The translations under genes were made by a program, and so were the position numbers. From Circinella minor (taxonomy: Eukaryota; Mucoromycota; Mucoromycetes; Mucorales; Lichtheimiaceae): a stretch of 64,000 nucleotides of DNA. Every line of letters begins with the position of its first letter. Within the stretch, counting starts at the first letter, position 1. The notes under the pieces are model-generated. The model made no database searches. It was not told where the DNA came from and saw only the letters and a list, made by a program, of their open reading frames with translations. Below are positions 10,352-21,872 of this stretch, piece after piece. The DNA is taken from assembly GCA_016758965.1 (NCBI GenBank), contig JAEPRB010000041.1, forward strand, positions 1 to 64,000. Direction: 5' to 3'.

Positions 10352-13348
10352 TCACAAGATATTTGAAATCCAAGATAAAACTGATGAAGGATCTGTCCCA
10401 TTTCCATCATTTTTTTCATCAGCATCATCATCATGATCTTCACGATGCTTGTCAACCCAATGATCCAAAGCATCATAGAATTCATCATTACTGTTACTAT
10501 CGCTATCATTAGCATACTCATCAATTTTCTTTTGTACTTTGTGGGTTGGCAACTCGATGTTGGTTCCACTACTACCATATTCCATAATTCTTGATAATGA
10601 TGATGATGATGATGATGCTTCAATTACATGGTCATTCGATCTTTCGTTGCCCATTGACAAACTACGGCTTACTTCCGTGTTTGTATTTGGCGAAGATCGA
10701 ATGACGCTTTGCACTGTATTCGCAAGAGGTTCGTTTCGTTCATGATACATCATTTTATCATCTCCATGCGTAGCGTATGATTGAGAAGAGGGCGGGAATT
10801 CCGTCGATCGTGATGGTTGAGGAAGAAAAGTAGCGGAGGGAGCACCCACTCCTAATTCTTTTCGTTGTAATCGGGGATCCCTAATCTGTTGTGAGTCACT
10901 TTCATATTGGTGTAATTGTTCAAGATATTGTTCTCGTTGTCTTTGTTGCTGATGTGCTGATGTATGAGGACTTGATTTAACTGCCTTTGTCAATCTTCCA
11001 TCTTCATCCATATGCATTGGTTGTGATGCTGTCATACTTGACGCACTATTGAAAGTACTCTTATTGTCATTGGTTGTAGGTGATGGTGAAAAAGAATGAT
11101 GATTTCCTGATCGCATTGTCGCCAAAGCTTTTTCACGAAGTAATGCAGCAAGACGATCACTTTCGGTCGTAGGTGATTTCATCTTTCTTCGTTGTAATTC
11201 AATTGTTTGTGGTTGAGAACCAGCATCGTGGACCGGTTGTGATAATTGAAATGGTGGAGAAAAAGAAATCACTGCTGGTTGTGAAGTTGACATCACAGGA
11301 GAGATAATAGCACCAGTAGCTAATTGTGTTTGTTGTGCTAGCAGTCTTTGGTCCATGGCTTTTCCTCTAAATTAAAAATTGTTATAAAATTTATATATAT
11401 GTATATATGTATATATAGAGAGAGAGGGAGAGCGTGTGAGAGAAGAAGAAGAAAAAGATGAGTGTAAGTACAATTGATTTAAGAATAATAATAAAAAAAA
11501 GGGTCTTACTCGTTTTTTCGTGTTTGATCTGCTATAGAAATCGCCATATCACTGAGTGGTAAACCTGCCCGTAATGGGATTCGTTTCTAAATAGTAGATA
11601 TACATATAAGTGAGCTATAACTATAATCATATATTTCTTTTTGTACAAACATATCTTAACTTTTTTTTTTTTACCCAAAGTACTTGTCCTTTTCTATTTC
11701 GAATTTGATGTTTTATTGTGGTTCGCAATTCATCCAATATATCAGGATATTTTACAATTTTTATTGGTTGTTCAAAAGCTAAATTATTTTATAGAATTCA
11801 TCATCATACCCACAATCCGGATCCATGTATTAGTTAGCCTTTCTGTTCTTTTATTCTTATACGTACCAATTTTTTTTCTCATTTCTTACCATCTATTGCT
11901 TCTGTATAAGGCGTCTTGATGAGTAAAGTTGCATTGCTGGGACACATTGTTAGAATATCAGAAATCGCCTGGCAATAACAACAATAAAAAAATAAAGTTA
12001 GTTTGTAAAAAGGAAAAGAATACTCATCAGTTATATAGAGAAGAAGGGGGGGGGGAGAAAAGATATACTAATTCTTCTTTTGTTATGATAACATACCATG
12101 AATTCTCCATAGGTACGATTTTTGTGTTCACCATAAAAAGGTTTGGATACATTTTCGAAAGATCCTTTCTCCCATACAAGAGCATAGGAACCATGGGTGT
12201 TACTATGGGTATATAGTTTTCCACGAATGTGAAAAGATATACCAATCCAAACAATGATATCTGCTGGTGGATCAGGTGGTCCATTTATGTACTATTTTTA
12301 TTCATAGACGAAAAGTATATTCAACTTTTTTTTTAGCAAAGTAAATAATAATGATAGATAAATAAAGATAACAAACTTACTCTACGATATCTTCTCAACT
12401 TTCTAGCATCAACCTATATGGTTAAACAGTAATATTTTAATGTAAATTTTTGTTTCTTTCCTTCTATATCAATGTAACAACAAAACATATCATATTGATA
12501 AGTCGAAAAGGAATATGTGTTCTTATTTATACCTTAGATATCGGAAGTGAACTATCTTTTGGTGGCACAGTACTTGTAAGGGTTAGTTCTGATGGTAATT
12601 CTTGGGAGCTTGAGACATTAGAAGAAGAGATTGTGGGAATAGTAGTTGTTGTTGACGTAGTAGCATTTGCTGCGGTAGGTGTTTCTTTTTGGATAGGAGC
12701 TAATCGTCGTGGAGCTAATGGAACATTATTGGTTCCTGTCATACCTATAGATAAATACGTTTGAATAATTCCATTTAGTTTTGTTATAAATGTTTATTTA
12801 TTTTCACATTTTGTAATTATTGTTTAAAAATAAATACCGCGTGGTGGTGTGGCAGGCCGAGGTGGTGGAGATGGTGTTGTGCGATGTTGTTCTTCTTTAA
12901 TTATATTCTCTCGACTCTTAGAAACTTCTCTTGATCGTGGAGTAAAACTTACTCCAGAAGAAAGTCGTTGCCTACTACTAGTTCTTTCTGGAGAACACGA
13001 TCTTGACCGGGAAGACTTTATTGGTCTTGGTTGTAATCGCGGATCTTTACTTCGACTTGGTCTGTAAGTATCTGCTTTTCTGTAATTATCTGGTGCTCTG
13101 TGAGTGTCTCCTGCTCTGTAAGTATCTGCTCCTCTGTAAGTATCTGCTCCTCTGTAAGTATCTGCTTCTCTGTAAGTATCTGCTCCTCTGTAAGTATCTG
13201 CTTCTCTGTAAGTATCTGCTCCTCTGTAAGTATCTGCTTCTCTGTAAGTATCTTCTGCTCTGTAGTTATCCGCTGGTCTGTAAGAATCTTCTGAAAAAAG
13301 GAAATTATTATAGGATGGACTATAACTAGATGCTTCAAAAGGTCCCAT
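10352..13348 (-). CDS. Orphan protein with RNase H-like domain and hexapeptide repeats
   Basis: Eight exons (13348-12838, 12744-12533, 12413-12381, 12291-12097, 11968-11890, 11778-11675, 11586-11510, 11366-10352) join in one frame to 741 aa. Residues 25-96 are twelve hexapeptides of type (E/G)ADTYR, followed by an Arg/Ser-rich region. The middle exons, about residues 250-405, look like an RNase H fold: a first strand IIVWIGIS, a GSYALVW strand, a YGEFMAISDIL helix, an ATLLIKT strand and a final SDMAISIAD helix. Compared with active RNases H, the first Asp position reads Gly/Ile and the Asp after the TD motif reads Pro, while the Glu is kept, so catalysis is doubtful. The C-terminal half is low-complexity. 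A KDPRLQ/RDPRLQ motif occurs in both the N- and C-terminal parts. Role unknown; a nuclear nucleic-acid-binding role is a guess. Confidence 0.75.
13062..13280 (-). repeat. 18-bp coding minisatellite (12 hexapeptide units)
   Basis: On the plus strand the unit is CTGTAAGTATCTGCTYCT, repeated about twelve times head to tail inside exon 1 of the RNase H-like gene. It encodes xADTYR. Central units alternate E-ADTYR and G-ADTYR, so a 36-bp higher-order unit has been amplified; edge units are diverged (AEDTYR, AGDTHR, APDNYR). Confidence 0.9.
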
Positions 13349-13588
13349 TATGTTTATAGTTTAGGAAAGTGTGAGTGAGTGAGAGAAAAAAAAAAAAAAG
13401 AAAAAAAAATATAAGGTTCAACCTGTTGAGTTTCATTATTTTTTTTTTTTTTGATTGGCGATAAAGCAACAATTATCATTATAGCATATAACCATATTCA
13501 TAATTGAAAGTAATTTGTACAGTTTATTTTACGTAATATAATATAATATATAGTGTTTGGGATTATAGAAAAAAAATTATTGATTGAA

Positions 13589-13871
13589 TTAAACATGATT
13601 AGGATCTTCACAAGTTCCATAAATTGCTCCATTATAACGTCGACAATATAAGCCATCAGAACAAACCAAGTTTTGAGTACATACTACATAATCATAATAA
13701 TGATAATGATAATATATTAATCAATACAAGATATATATACGTATAGTATAAATGTAAAAACTTACGTTCATGCATAGATCTAAGACTTGGAACTGTAGCT
13801 GCTTGAGTATAAGTAATAGAGCTTATCATAAATATGGTTGTTGTCATCAATAATATGATAGATTTGAACAT
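13589..13871 (-). CDS. Small secreted four-cysteine peptide
   Basis: Two exons (13871-13766 and 13683-13589) separated by an 82-bp GT-AG intron give 66 aa. Residues 1-25 are a signal peptide (MFKSIILLMTTTIFMISSIT then a Q-A-A cleavage region). The mature part has four cysteines, in CTQNLVC and YCRRYNGAIYGTC. The intron splits the codon just before the first Cys. The start is the ATG at 13871; an upstream in-frame GTG at 13895 is not needed. It resembles small secreted proteins of fungi by architecture only; no function can be assigned. It is the second short secreted Cys peptide in the window, unrelated in spacing to the one at 5354. Confidence 0.65.
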
Positions 13872-14075
13872 GATGAATATTAATTGTATCTTCACAAAAA
13901 ATTAAAAAAATATGTCTTGTTTTTGAAGAGCAATTCGTATTATATATATATATATATATGTCAGTGCCATCTTTAAATATTAATATTAATTATCATTAAG
14001 TCCAGGGATAAACCAATTATTCAGTTCTATTTTCAATAAACCTCAAAGTCCTTATTTTTATTTATTTAAGTTGTT

Positions 14076-17000
14076 CTATGCTTTTATAGTGCTGGTCAGA
14101 TGACCAATGGGTAATAAAGTAAACCGTGGAGCTTGAGAAACCATTGGAAGAACATTATGCTGTTGTTGTTGTTGACTTGCTACTTTTCTTGACCTAAACA
14201 TTTGTTTGTTTTTTAAAAAATAACATACATTTGTTAGGTTATATTTTTTGTATATATTTATATATATACCCATTAATTCATAACTTCAAGCTTCCATAAC
14301 ATTCATCATTATTTTACCTTTCAAATGCTTCACGGTTAGGACGTGTTAATACACCAAATAGTAAAGTTTGTTTTAAGCAAAATCTTTCTGCATTAGGCAA
14401 GAAATGAGGTTCAAAAGCTGCCCAATTAATTGGATCAATGAACTCCTTGGTTTTATCCATAATTTTACGAAGTGAATCAGTCATAACACCTTCTTGGAAT
14501 ACCAGGTTCATGAATAAAATATCAAAAATCAATTGAATTGCCCCCTTTTCTGTAATCATATCAGGAGAACTTTGAAGTCCCTTGTAAAAATCGGATAAGC
14601 ATTTGATCATTGCTTCTGTAAGTTGTTGTCTTAAATTTTGCATGATGAACTAATAAAACATAGTGGTTATTTTAGTTGGTGAGTTTATCATATATGTTAC
14701 TATCGCTACTATGTAAAAAAAAAAAAAAAAAATCATTTAAAAATATATGAAATTTATTTACCTTGTCTAATAAAGCACTATTTACATGTTGTAATTCAAC
14801 ACAAATATGATATACAGCAAGTTCAATAGCACTAGTAGCTTGAATTGGTAATTTAATATCACCATCACCTACATCTATTTATTAATTGTTGTTATAATAA
14901 AATGTTAATAACAAAGAGTTTTTATATAAATATATTTCTTATGCAAAGGGGGGAAAAGGGTTTCTTACCTGCCCATACTATAGCAGCAGAACATTCATCA
15001 TTCCATTTCGTTCTTATCAGTCCTGCTGACAAACTTTTACCAAATTCTGTAGCCATTGTCGAAATCCAATTTCCATGTGAACTATGGAATGTATCAAGTA
15101 GCTTATCTTGTAATTGTTTATATTTTGGATCTAACCATTTAAAATGGTATTAGTATTAAAAAAAATATATTGGTACATATTATAATAATCTAATTTAATT
15201 GATATACCTTTATCTACTCCACTTTTTAATTCAAGCGTTGCTGATTTCGTCAATGTTATTACCCGAGGTAATTCCTTAGATGAAATAGCAATCGTTCTTG
15301 CTAATCGACCTACAAAAATGCTCATTTTGTTTGCTAAATATTTATAAGCATTTAGAGTTAGGGTAAACTATCACTTAATAAAACTAATATATATATATCT
15401 ATATTTTATATAAAGTCTCTCTCATTCTTTCCCACCTGCTTTTTCATCTGTCCAATTCTTCAATTCATCTAATAAATTATTTAAACCAACGGTATATGTG
15501 GTTATTGAATTGAAACAAGCATCTTGAAAATATTTTTTAATCATATTGGTATCACTGCAAAATGTTTTATAATGATGTCCAAAAAAGAGATTAATTATTT
15601 TTACTCACACACACATACATAGAAAAATGTCATTAATATATAAATAAATAACAATAAACTTACGTCTTGCATTGAAATTGATCTTTTTCAGTATTATTAA
15701 GTTGATGATGTTCCAGGTCAGTTCGCATGGTTTGGAGGATATTATCAAAAGAATATTGAAGGTCTTGGATTAATGGACTACGACCTTGTGATGCATCATT
15801 GAGTGTCTTTTTAAAGTCATCAATAGCTTTTGTTGCTGATGAATTGGGTAAAGGCAATGAAGTGCTATTCAATGATCGACTTGTTAAAGCATCTAATTCA
15901 AAAAGAAAAAAAAAAAAAGTAGCACAGTTATTTAATAATTAGTTCATTGAATTTATTTTTTTCATACCAGTACTCTTTATATTATTATTATTAATCTTAC
16001 CTCTAGATTCAATCTTTCTCCAAATAACTTGTTGTGGCTGATCCGATAGTATCTTTGCATTTTCATCAATCAATTCTTTCGCTCGTGTATTAAATGCTTC
16101 TCTTAACAAAGAGTCCCAAATCGAATAATGTTGCTCCAATAAATGTTGGCATGTTTCAGACCATGTAGATAACTCTCCTTTTTTATCTGAAAGCATCATC
16201 CCACTTCGACGATTTAATGTCGTATTATTATCTGTACCTAAAAATTCCCATAATTTTGATCGTACATCCACCAATACAGCATGACTCGTTATTTGTTGTA
16301 ACAAGGAACTTAAATGGGTTTGTAATAACTCTTCCATATTTTGTAACCATGATTGAGCAAATTGTTGTACATCACGCGATAATACATGTTCTCCTGCTGT
16401 TTCAGAAAGATGTGGAGTATAATTTTGAATGGATTCTGGTAAATAACGCATTAATAAATGAGCATTGGTACTAGGTGAAAAAACGCGTGTAATAGCAGGT
16501 GTTTTTGTAGACATGAAATTTTTTTCAATTTCTTCCACATAGTGAGTGACCCATTGGTTTTTGGTATATATTTCATAGATATGAATCAATGTACGTTGAA
16601 TAATTTGAATTACTTCTTTAAGTTGATAAGCTAAACGTGATTGTTGTTGTTGGTTATGTTGTTGTTGTTTTTTTGTTGTTGTCGTTGTTGTCGAAGAGGT
16701 AATTGAGGTAGTAACAAGGTCAGTTATCGCAGCTGTTCGACTATCCAGTAAATGCTCCATTGTTTCAAAATACGTCTGATTGTCAAGTAACATAAGACAT
16801 GTAAGAGTTTCTGCTACATTTTCTGATGTTTGATCAGGATTACGTAAATACGAAATAGATTTTTGAATGATTTGGGATCGGAAGAAACTTACAGCATCCC
16901 ACTGTCTTTGAACTACAGGAAATGCTGCCTAAAATAAGAGATAAGAAAAAAAAATTAAAAATGTTGTCAGTTTTTTTTTTTTTTTTTTTTTTTTTTTTCA

Positions 17001-17820
17001 GGCACATCTAATTATCTTTATTACCTGTATATTAATCTCATCATCACTTTCCGAATCCAAATATTCATAAACTATTCTTGCAAGTTCATATAATCGTGCA
17101 CCATGTAAATATTTATGATTCTCTAACGCATGCCAAATCTAAAAAAGAAAAAAAAAGCCTATTAAAATTATTTGTATAAATATTAAGAAGTTTGATTGCA
17201 TTTTCATTACTAACTTGCTCAGGAACATCAGCTAATGATTTAATTAATGATGCTAATGCATAAACATATCTTCGTTTTTGATCTATAAAAAAGTAAAGAA
17301 GGGTAGAAATATAACAAATGGATCATATCAACGTGATAATGTTTAGCTTATATCATGGCAATGTGAACGATTCTTCGTTGCCGTTATTTACATACCATGT
17401 ACTTCTTCATTTTGACCAGTTCGAGCTTCTGCTGCTTTTTGTCGTATAGTTGACACATCACATGCTGCTTCCATCCGATCGAGTTTATTCTGAATTGAAT
17501 GAGCATTTTTACTCATAGCAATAATGGCATCTGCTGCAGAAATAAGATCCAAATATTGTTCACCAACCATAGAACGAAGTTCTTGTTTTTGTGTTTCGAT
17601 GCTCATTCTAACATGTATATTATGCATTAGTGATGGGGATTGTAGACAAAAAAAAAAGGTTGGTTATTTATTGTCTTTGAGAAATGGTAGATATAAAGAA
17701 GTATATGTACCTTGTACGTTTTTCAATACCACGTACTTCAGAAACGCTCACTTTAACTAAAAGTGAATCGGGATCATCGTCATTCAATTCAGTATTATTA
17801 TCAAAAGGTGGAGATGCCAT
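14076..17820 (-). CDS. COG1: Conserved oligomeric Golgi complex subunit 1
   Basis: Twelve exons (17820-17711, 17607-17396, 17282-17215, 17138-17025, 16928-16001, 15892-15664, 15554-15436, 15309-15208, 15130-14969, 14868-14762, 14649-14318, 14193-14076) join to 866 aa. The N-terminus carries the COG1/Vps51 signature: an acidic start with DSLLVKVSVSEVRGIEKRTR, then QKQELRSMVGEQYLDLISAA and a DAIIAMSKNAHSIQNKLD helix, which in this family builds the Cog1-4 lobe. The rest is helical. Near the C-terminus, DPINWAAFEPHFLPNAERF followed by LLFGVL fits the conserved end of COG1. The complex tethers vesicles for retrograde traffic within the Golgi and is needed for glycosylation. The last exon has a short Q-run and a divergent tail. 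Confidence 0.88.
16971..16998. repeat. T28 homopolymer in a COG1 intron
   Basis: Twenty-eight consecutive T on the plus strand (A28 in the sense of the gene), inside the intron between the fourth and fifth exons of COG1. Likely length-variable. Confidence 0.9.
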
Positions 17821-18257
17821 TATGATTTTTTTTGATAATAATTAAAAAAAAAAAAAGGGTTCTGGAGAGTGAGAGAACGAAAAAAAAAAAAGAGTTGTCG
17901 GGGTACACTGCTTAATGTGCTTTCTTATGTTACACACATCATATTTCAAAATAAATCTTCCAAAAATAATAGCAATTACATTTTGAAATAGGTATTGAAA
18001 TATAATTGAGAAAGATGAATAACAAAAACCAATATTTAGAAAATAATAAATAAACAAGATAAAATATATGTGAAAAAAAAAACAGAAAGAAAAAAAGAAA
18101 AGAAAAAAGACTTTTTTATACACTTTAAGTGGGAATGTAAAAATATGTGTTTAGGAGGGGGGGAAAGGGAAAGTAAACATGGGAAGAGGAGGTTGTGATG
18201 CTTATAAGCACTAAAGAAAGAGAAAAAAGAAAGAAAGAAAGGCAAGAACTATTATTA
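17821..18257. other. COG1 promoter / SWI1-like 3' flank
   Basis: 437 bp between two same-strand genes. Rich in A-runs and AAAGAAAG purine tracts; no gene seen. Confidence 0.6.
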
Positions 18258-21200
18258 TTATGCTACATTATTAGAGGATGATGTTGATGGTGTATTATTA
18301 TTATTGTTATCCACAGCTCCATCAATCAAATTCACCAAATCTGATAAATCCCGTAACAATTCTGCTTCAGTTGAAGGTCGTAACATGGCCATCATTAACA
18401 TTTGACGTACTGCACTCATATCCAACATTTTATGAGCCATTTTTACCAAATATTCTTGTGGTACATCACTTTCTTCTCCTTGATGATGATGATGGTTTGA
18501 GTGTCGATGTCCATGATGTCGTACAGGTTCCTCGCCACAAATAAATTTGCGTACCAATTCCATCCCTCGTTTTGTTACCACCACAAAATGTTGATTTCCA
18601 GTATCAGCCAAAGTAATGCATAATCGCAATATGGTCATAGCAACCGTACGATCACTTTCAAACAATGCTTCCTTAAGTTTTCTTTCATCGCCAAATCCAT
18701 GTTCACTTAATATGGTTACAATACTGTAGAGTCCCATAATCACATATTCTAATGTGGCCAATTGGCTTGACGTTAAATTATAAATGACTTTACCATCCAA
18801 GAAAAAGAAATCGCGTCGAATCAATGCGGCCAATTCCACCCAAATGCCACGTAATGCATCAATGGATGTTTTTTCAACCAATTTCGCAAATACTTTACGG
18901 TTTTCATAATTGACAGCTACTTTAGCCCATATTTCTGCAGCCAGTAGTGAATAATAGGTATCAGGTCCATAGGTCAAAAAGTCATAAGTCATTCGTACAA
19001 AGGTGCCTGCCATGTCCGTTTGACGTAATGGTAACATCATGGATATATTGGAAAGGATGATTAGAACACTTTTACGGAAATCTAATGTATCCATTCGTCG
19101 AACACCAATATACCATGCTTCTTGTCCTGCTGTATCCATACCGTCGATGCTTGCTACATGTCGTGTACTGTCCATAATACGTGCCATGATGGGAACAAAT
19201 CGATCGTGATTGGCAAGGTATTCCATATTTTCAGATGTAAATGATAAGTTGCGGAAAATGTTGAATATACATAAGCATCGGTCACGTTGAGACGGCCATA
19301 AGTCAGATGTAGAATCTTCTAATTTTGGTATCAGACTTTTCATTTCGTCTAATGACATGTCAAATAATTCGGCATAGGTAAGGTCGTGTTGTTGTCCGTT
19401 GTTGCTGTTGGTAGTCGTATCTTTCGATGTGGTCTTGTGAGAAGAATTAGAAGAAAAATCCATAAAATCGCCCGTTGCGAATCGTGTACAAGTACCAAAT
19501 ATATCATGTTCCATATAATCCAGTAATACATCCAACAAATCATCACAATGAACTAATCCTAATCCATGCTGTGTTGTTATCACGGTTAAAATATTCAATG
19601 CATTTGTTACTTCCATTTTCATTCCAGATTTCAATGACATGTTTAATGCATGAATATCAATGGTTCCTAAAAAAAAATTAACCCATTCATTATTTTTCCC
19701 AAATTAGTGAAAAAGAAAAACCTACATGTATATATGTATATGTGCTTATTTTTTTTTCTTTTAAAAAAAATAGACTTACCAAGTTCACTAAAATGAGGCA
19801 TCATGGGCTTAATATCAAATTTATCAAAATATTTCAAATCCACACCACCATATGTCTCCACATTTCGTGTTTTTGGAATATATGGAATTGTTGTAGTAGG
19901 TGCTTCTTTTTCAATGGTATTACTAGGTGCAGGAGAACCAGCCGTTTCACTTTTTGGAGGTCCAGGTGATGGTCTTGGTGACGGACTACCTTTATTAACA
20001 TGATTGATGGGACGATTGACCGGTGATGGTTCAGCCATGTTATTAATTTTTGCAGGTGATTCAGATTTAATAGGAGTCTGTGGAGGTTGTGGAGATTGCT
20101 GTTGTTGCTGTTGCTGTTGTAGTGGTGTTTGAGATTGCTGTTGAGGCTGTTGTTGCTGTAAATCTATTTGACGATGTTGTTGTAATGGAGTAGAGGTTGC
20201 ACTATTAGGCGTAGCAGATCGACGAGGAGCTGGGGAAGCATGTTTTTGCATTGGTGATTGTTGTTGTGTATAGTTCATTACATTTGGATTAAAGTTTCCC
20301 TGTTGTTGTTGTTGTGGTTGTTGACTTGGAACTTGTGTATCTTTTGGTGTCCCGTCACCACCTTGTCCCATTTGCTGTTGTTGTTGGGGTGACACTTGAG
20401 AAGGTATGTGTCGATTATTATTATTTACTGATTGAGGTGATGGCATATTGGCTTGCATCATTGCTTGCTGTTGTTGAGCTGTCATATGTTGCATATATCG
20501 ACTCATAGCTTGTGATGGGATTACCCGATTCTAATAGATTTTTTATCATATTAAACGCATTCATTAGTATATATATATAAATATATAAACATTCATTCCT
20601 GTCCTTCATTCCTTCTCTCCATACCATCGGTGTACCTGGACCCATGCCAGGTGTTTGACCTTGTACCGGTGATGAAATAGATGCACCCATAGGTGAAGAT
20701 GCTAATTATTTTATTCAGGTTACACAAAAATTCAGTTAAATTTTACACGTCCTTTTTGGCGTTTGTTGCGCGTATATATGTCCATCTTCTTTCCAACTTT
20801 TCCTTCTATCTTCCTTACCAGCAAAATCATTTGGCATTCGATTACCACCCACTTGAGGACTACCACCAATAACAGGAGATCCTTGAAAATGGGCATTATT
20901 TAAAGCTGGAGATTGACTTGGCGATTGTCTCACTATTTGAATAAATAGACAAAGAGACATAAACACACAAATCAAATTAAAAAAATATACACTCCTTTTA
21001 GTATTTTTTTTCTCATTTTTCTTTAAAAAACCAATATTCCCTTTAATACCGTCATGTTTTCCCTTATTGTTGGTTTACCTCTATTAAGGGCTGCCATTTG
21101 TTGTTGTTGTTGTTGCTGTGCCTGTTGCTGTTGAAATAGTAGATTTTGAGGTGTGTTAGGCGACATCATATCACCAGGTTGATACATTCCTCTATTCTGC

Positions 21201-21872
21201 TGTTGTAATTGATTTTGTAAAGCTATAGTTTACGCCATAAAAAAAGTTGATTTTAGTTTTTTTTAACTATATTAACAGCATATAAACGCGTCTTTCCTCC
21301 CCCTCCCCTTTTCCCCACCTTTTCCTTCCAAATAATAAAACAAAACAATTACCTCCATTAGGTGTGTTGGCTGGAAACTGACCTAAAGTCTGTGGCGATG
21401 AATAAAGACTTTGTTGTTGTTGTGCCTGTTGTTGTGCTTGTTGTTGTGCCTGTTGCTGAGCTTGTTGTAATAGCTGTTGTTGATTTAAGTTATGTAAACC
21501 AGCAGCAGCTTGAGGCATTTGTGCTAATAAAGCTTGTTGCTGTTGAGTCGACATTTGACCCAAAAAAGGATTCATATTCATTAGATCAGCTTGATCGAAT
21601 TGACTCATGTCACCTCCTCCACCTCCAGCACCTTGTTGTCCACCAACTTGTTGAGGCACAAACCCCATAGTGCCGAGATTGGGCGCACTACTAAAGTTCA
21701 TATTATTCATACCAGCAGCCATAGCGGCTGCATTATATTGTAGAGATGGATCGTTCGATTGTTGTTGCTGTTGTGCTTGTTGTTGTTGAAGAGCCATCAT
21801 CATCCGAGCATTGGCAGCTTGTTGTGGAGTCATTGGCATACCTTGTGCTGCCGAAAAATATTTAGGGTCCAT
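18258..21872 (-). CDS. SWI1: Swi1/Sol1-like SWI/SNF chromatin remodelling subunit
   Basis: Six exons (21872-21353, 21222-21079, 20932-20819, 20701-20625, 20530-19780, 19666-18258) give 1004 aa. Residues 1-500 are Gln/Pro/Asn-rich low complexity with long Q runs, typical of activator-type chromatin proteins. The C-terminal half (about 500-960) matches the conserved block of fungal Swi1/Sol1 and animal BAF250/Osa: VETYGGVDLKYFDKFDIKP, then IDIHALNMSLKSGMKMEVT and a helical repeat region that scaffolds the complex. The ATP-dependent SWI/SNF complex moves nucleosomes at promoters. Most family members have an ARID DNA-binding domain before this block; none of the six exons encodes one that I can recognise. 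A His-rich loop and an Asn run lie near the C-terminus. Confidence 0.85.

Noticed and set aside
13062..13280. Regularly spaced repeats resembling a CRISPR array
   Set aside because: Units are head-to-tail 18-mers without unique spacers, lie in a coding exon and encode a hexapeptide; the genome is eukaryotic.
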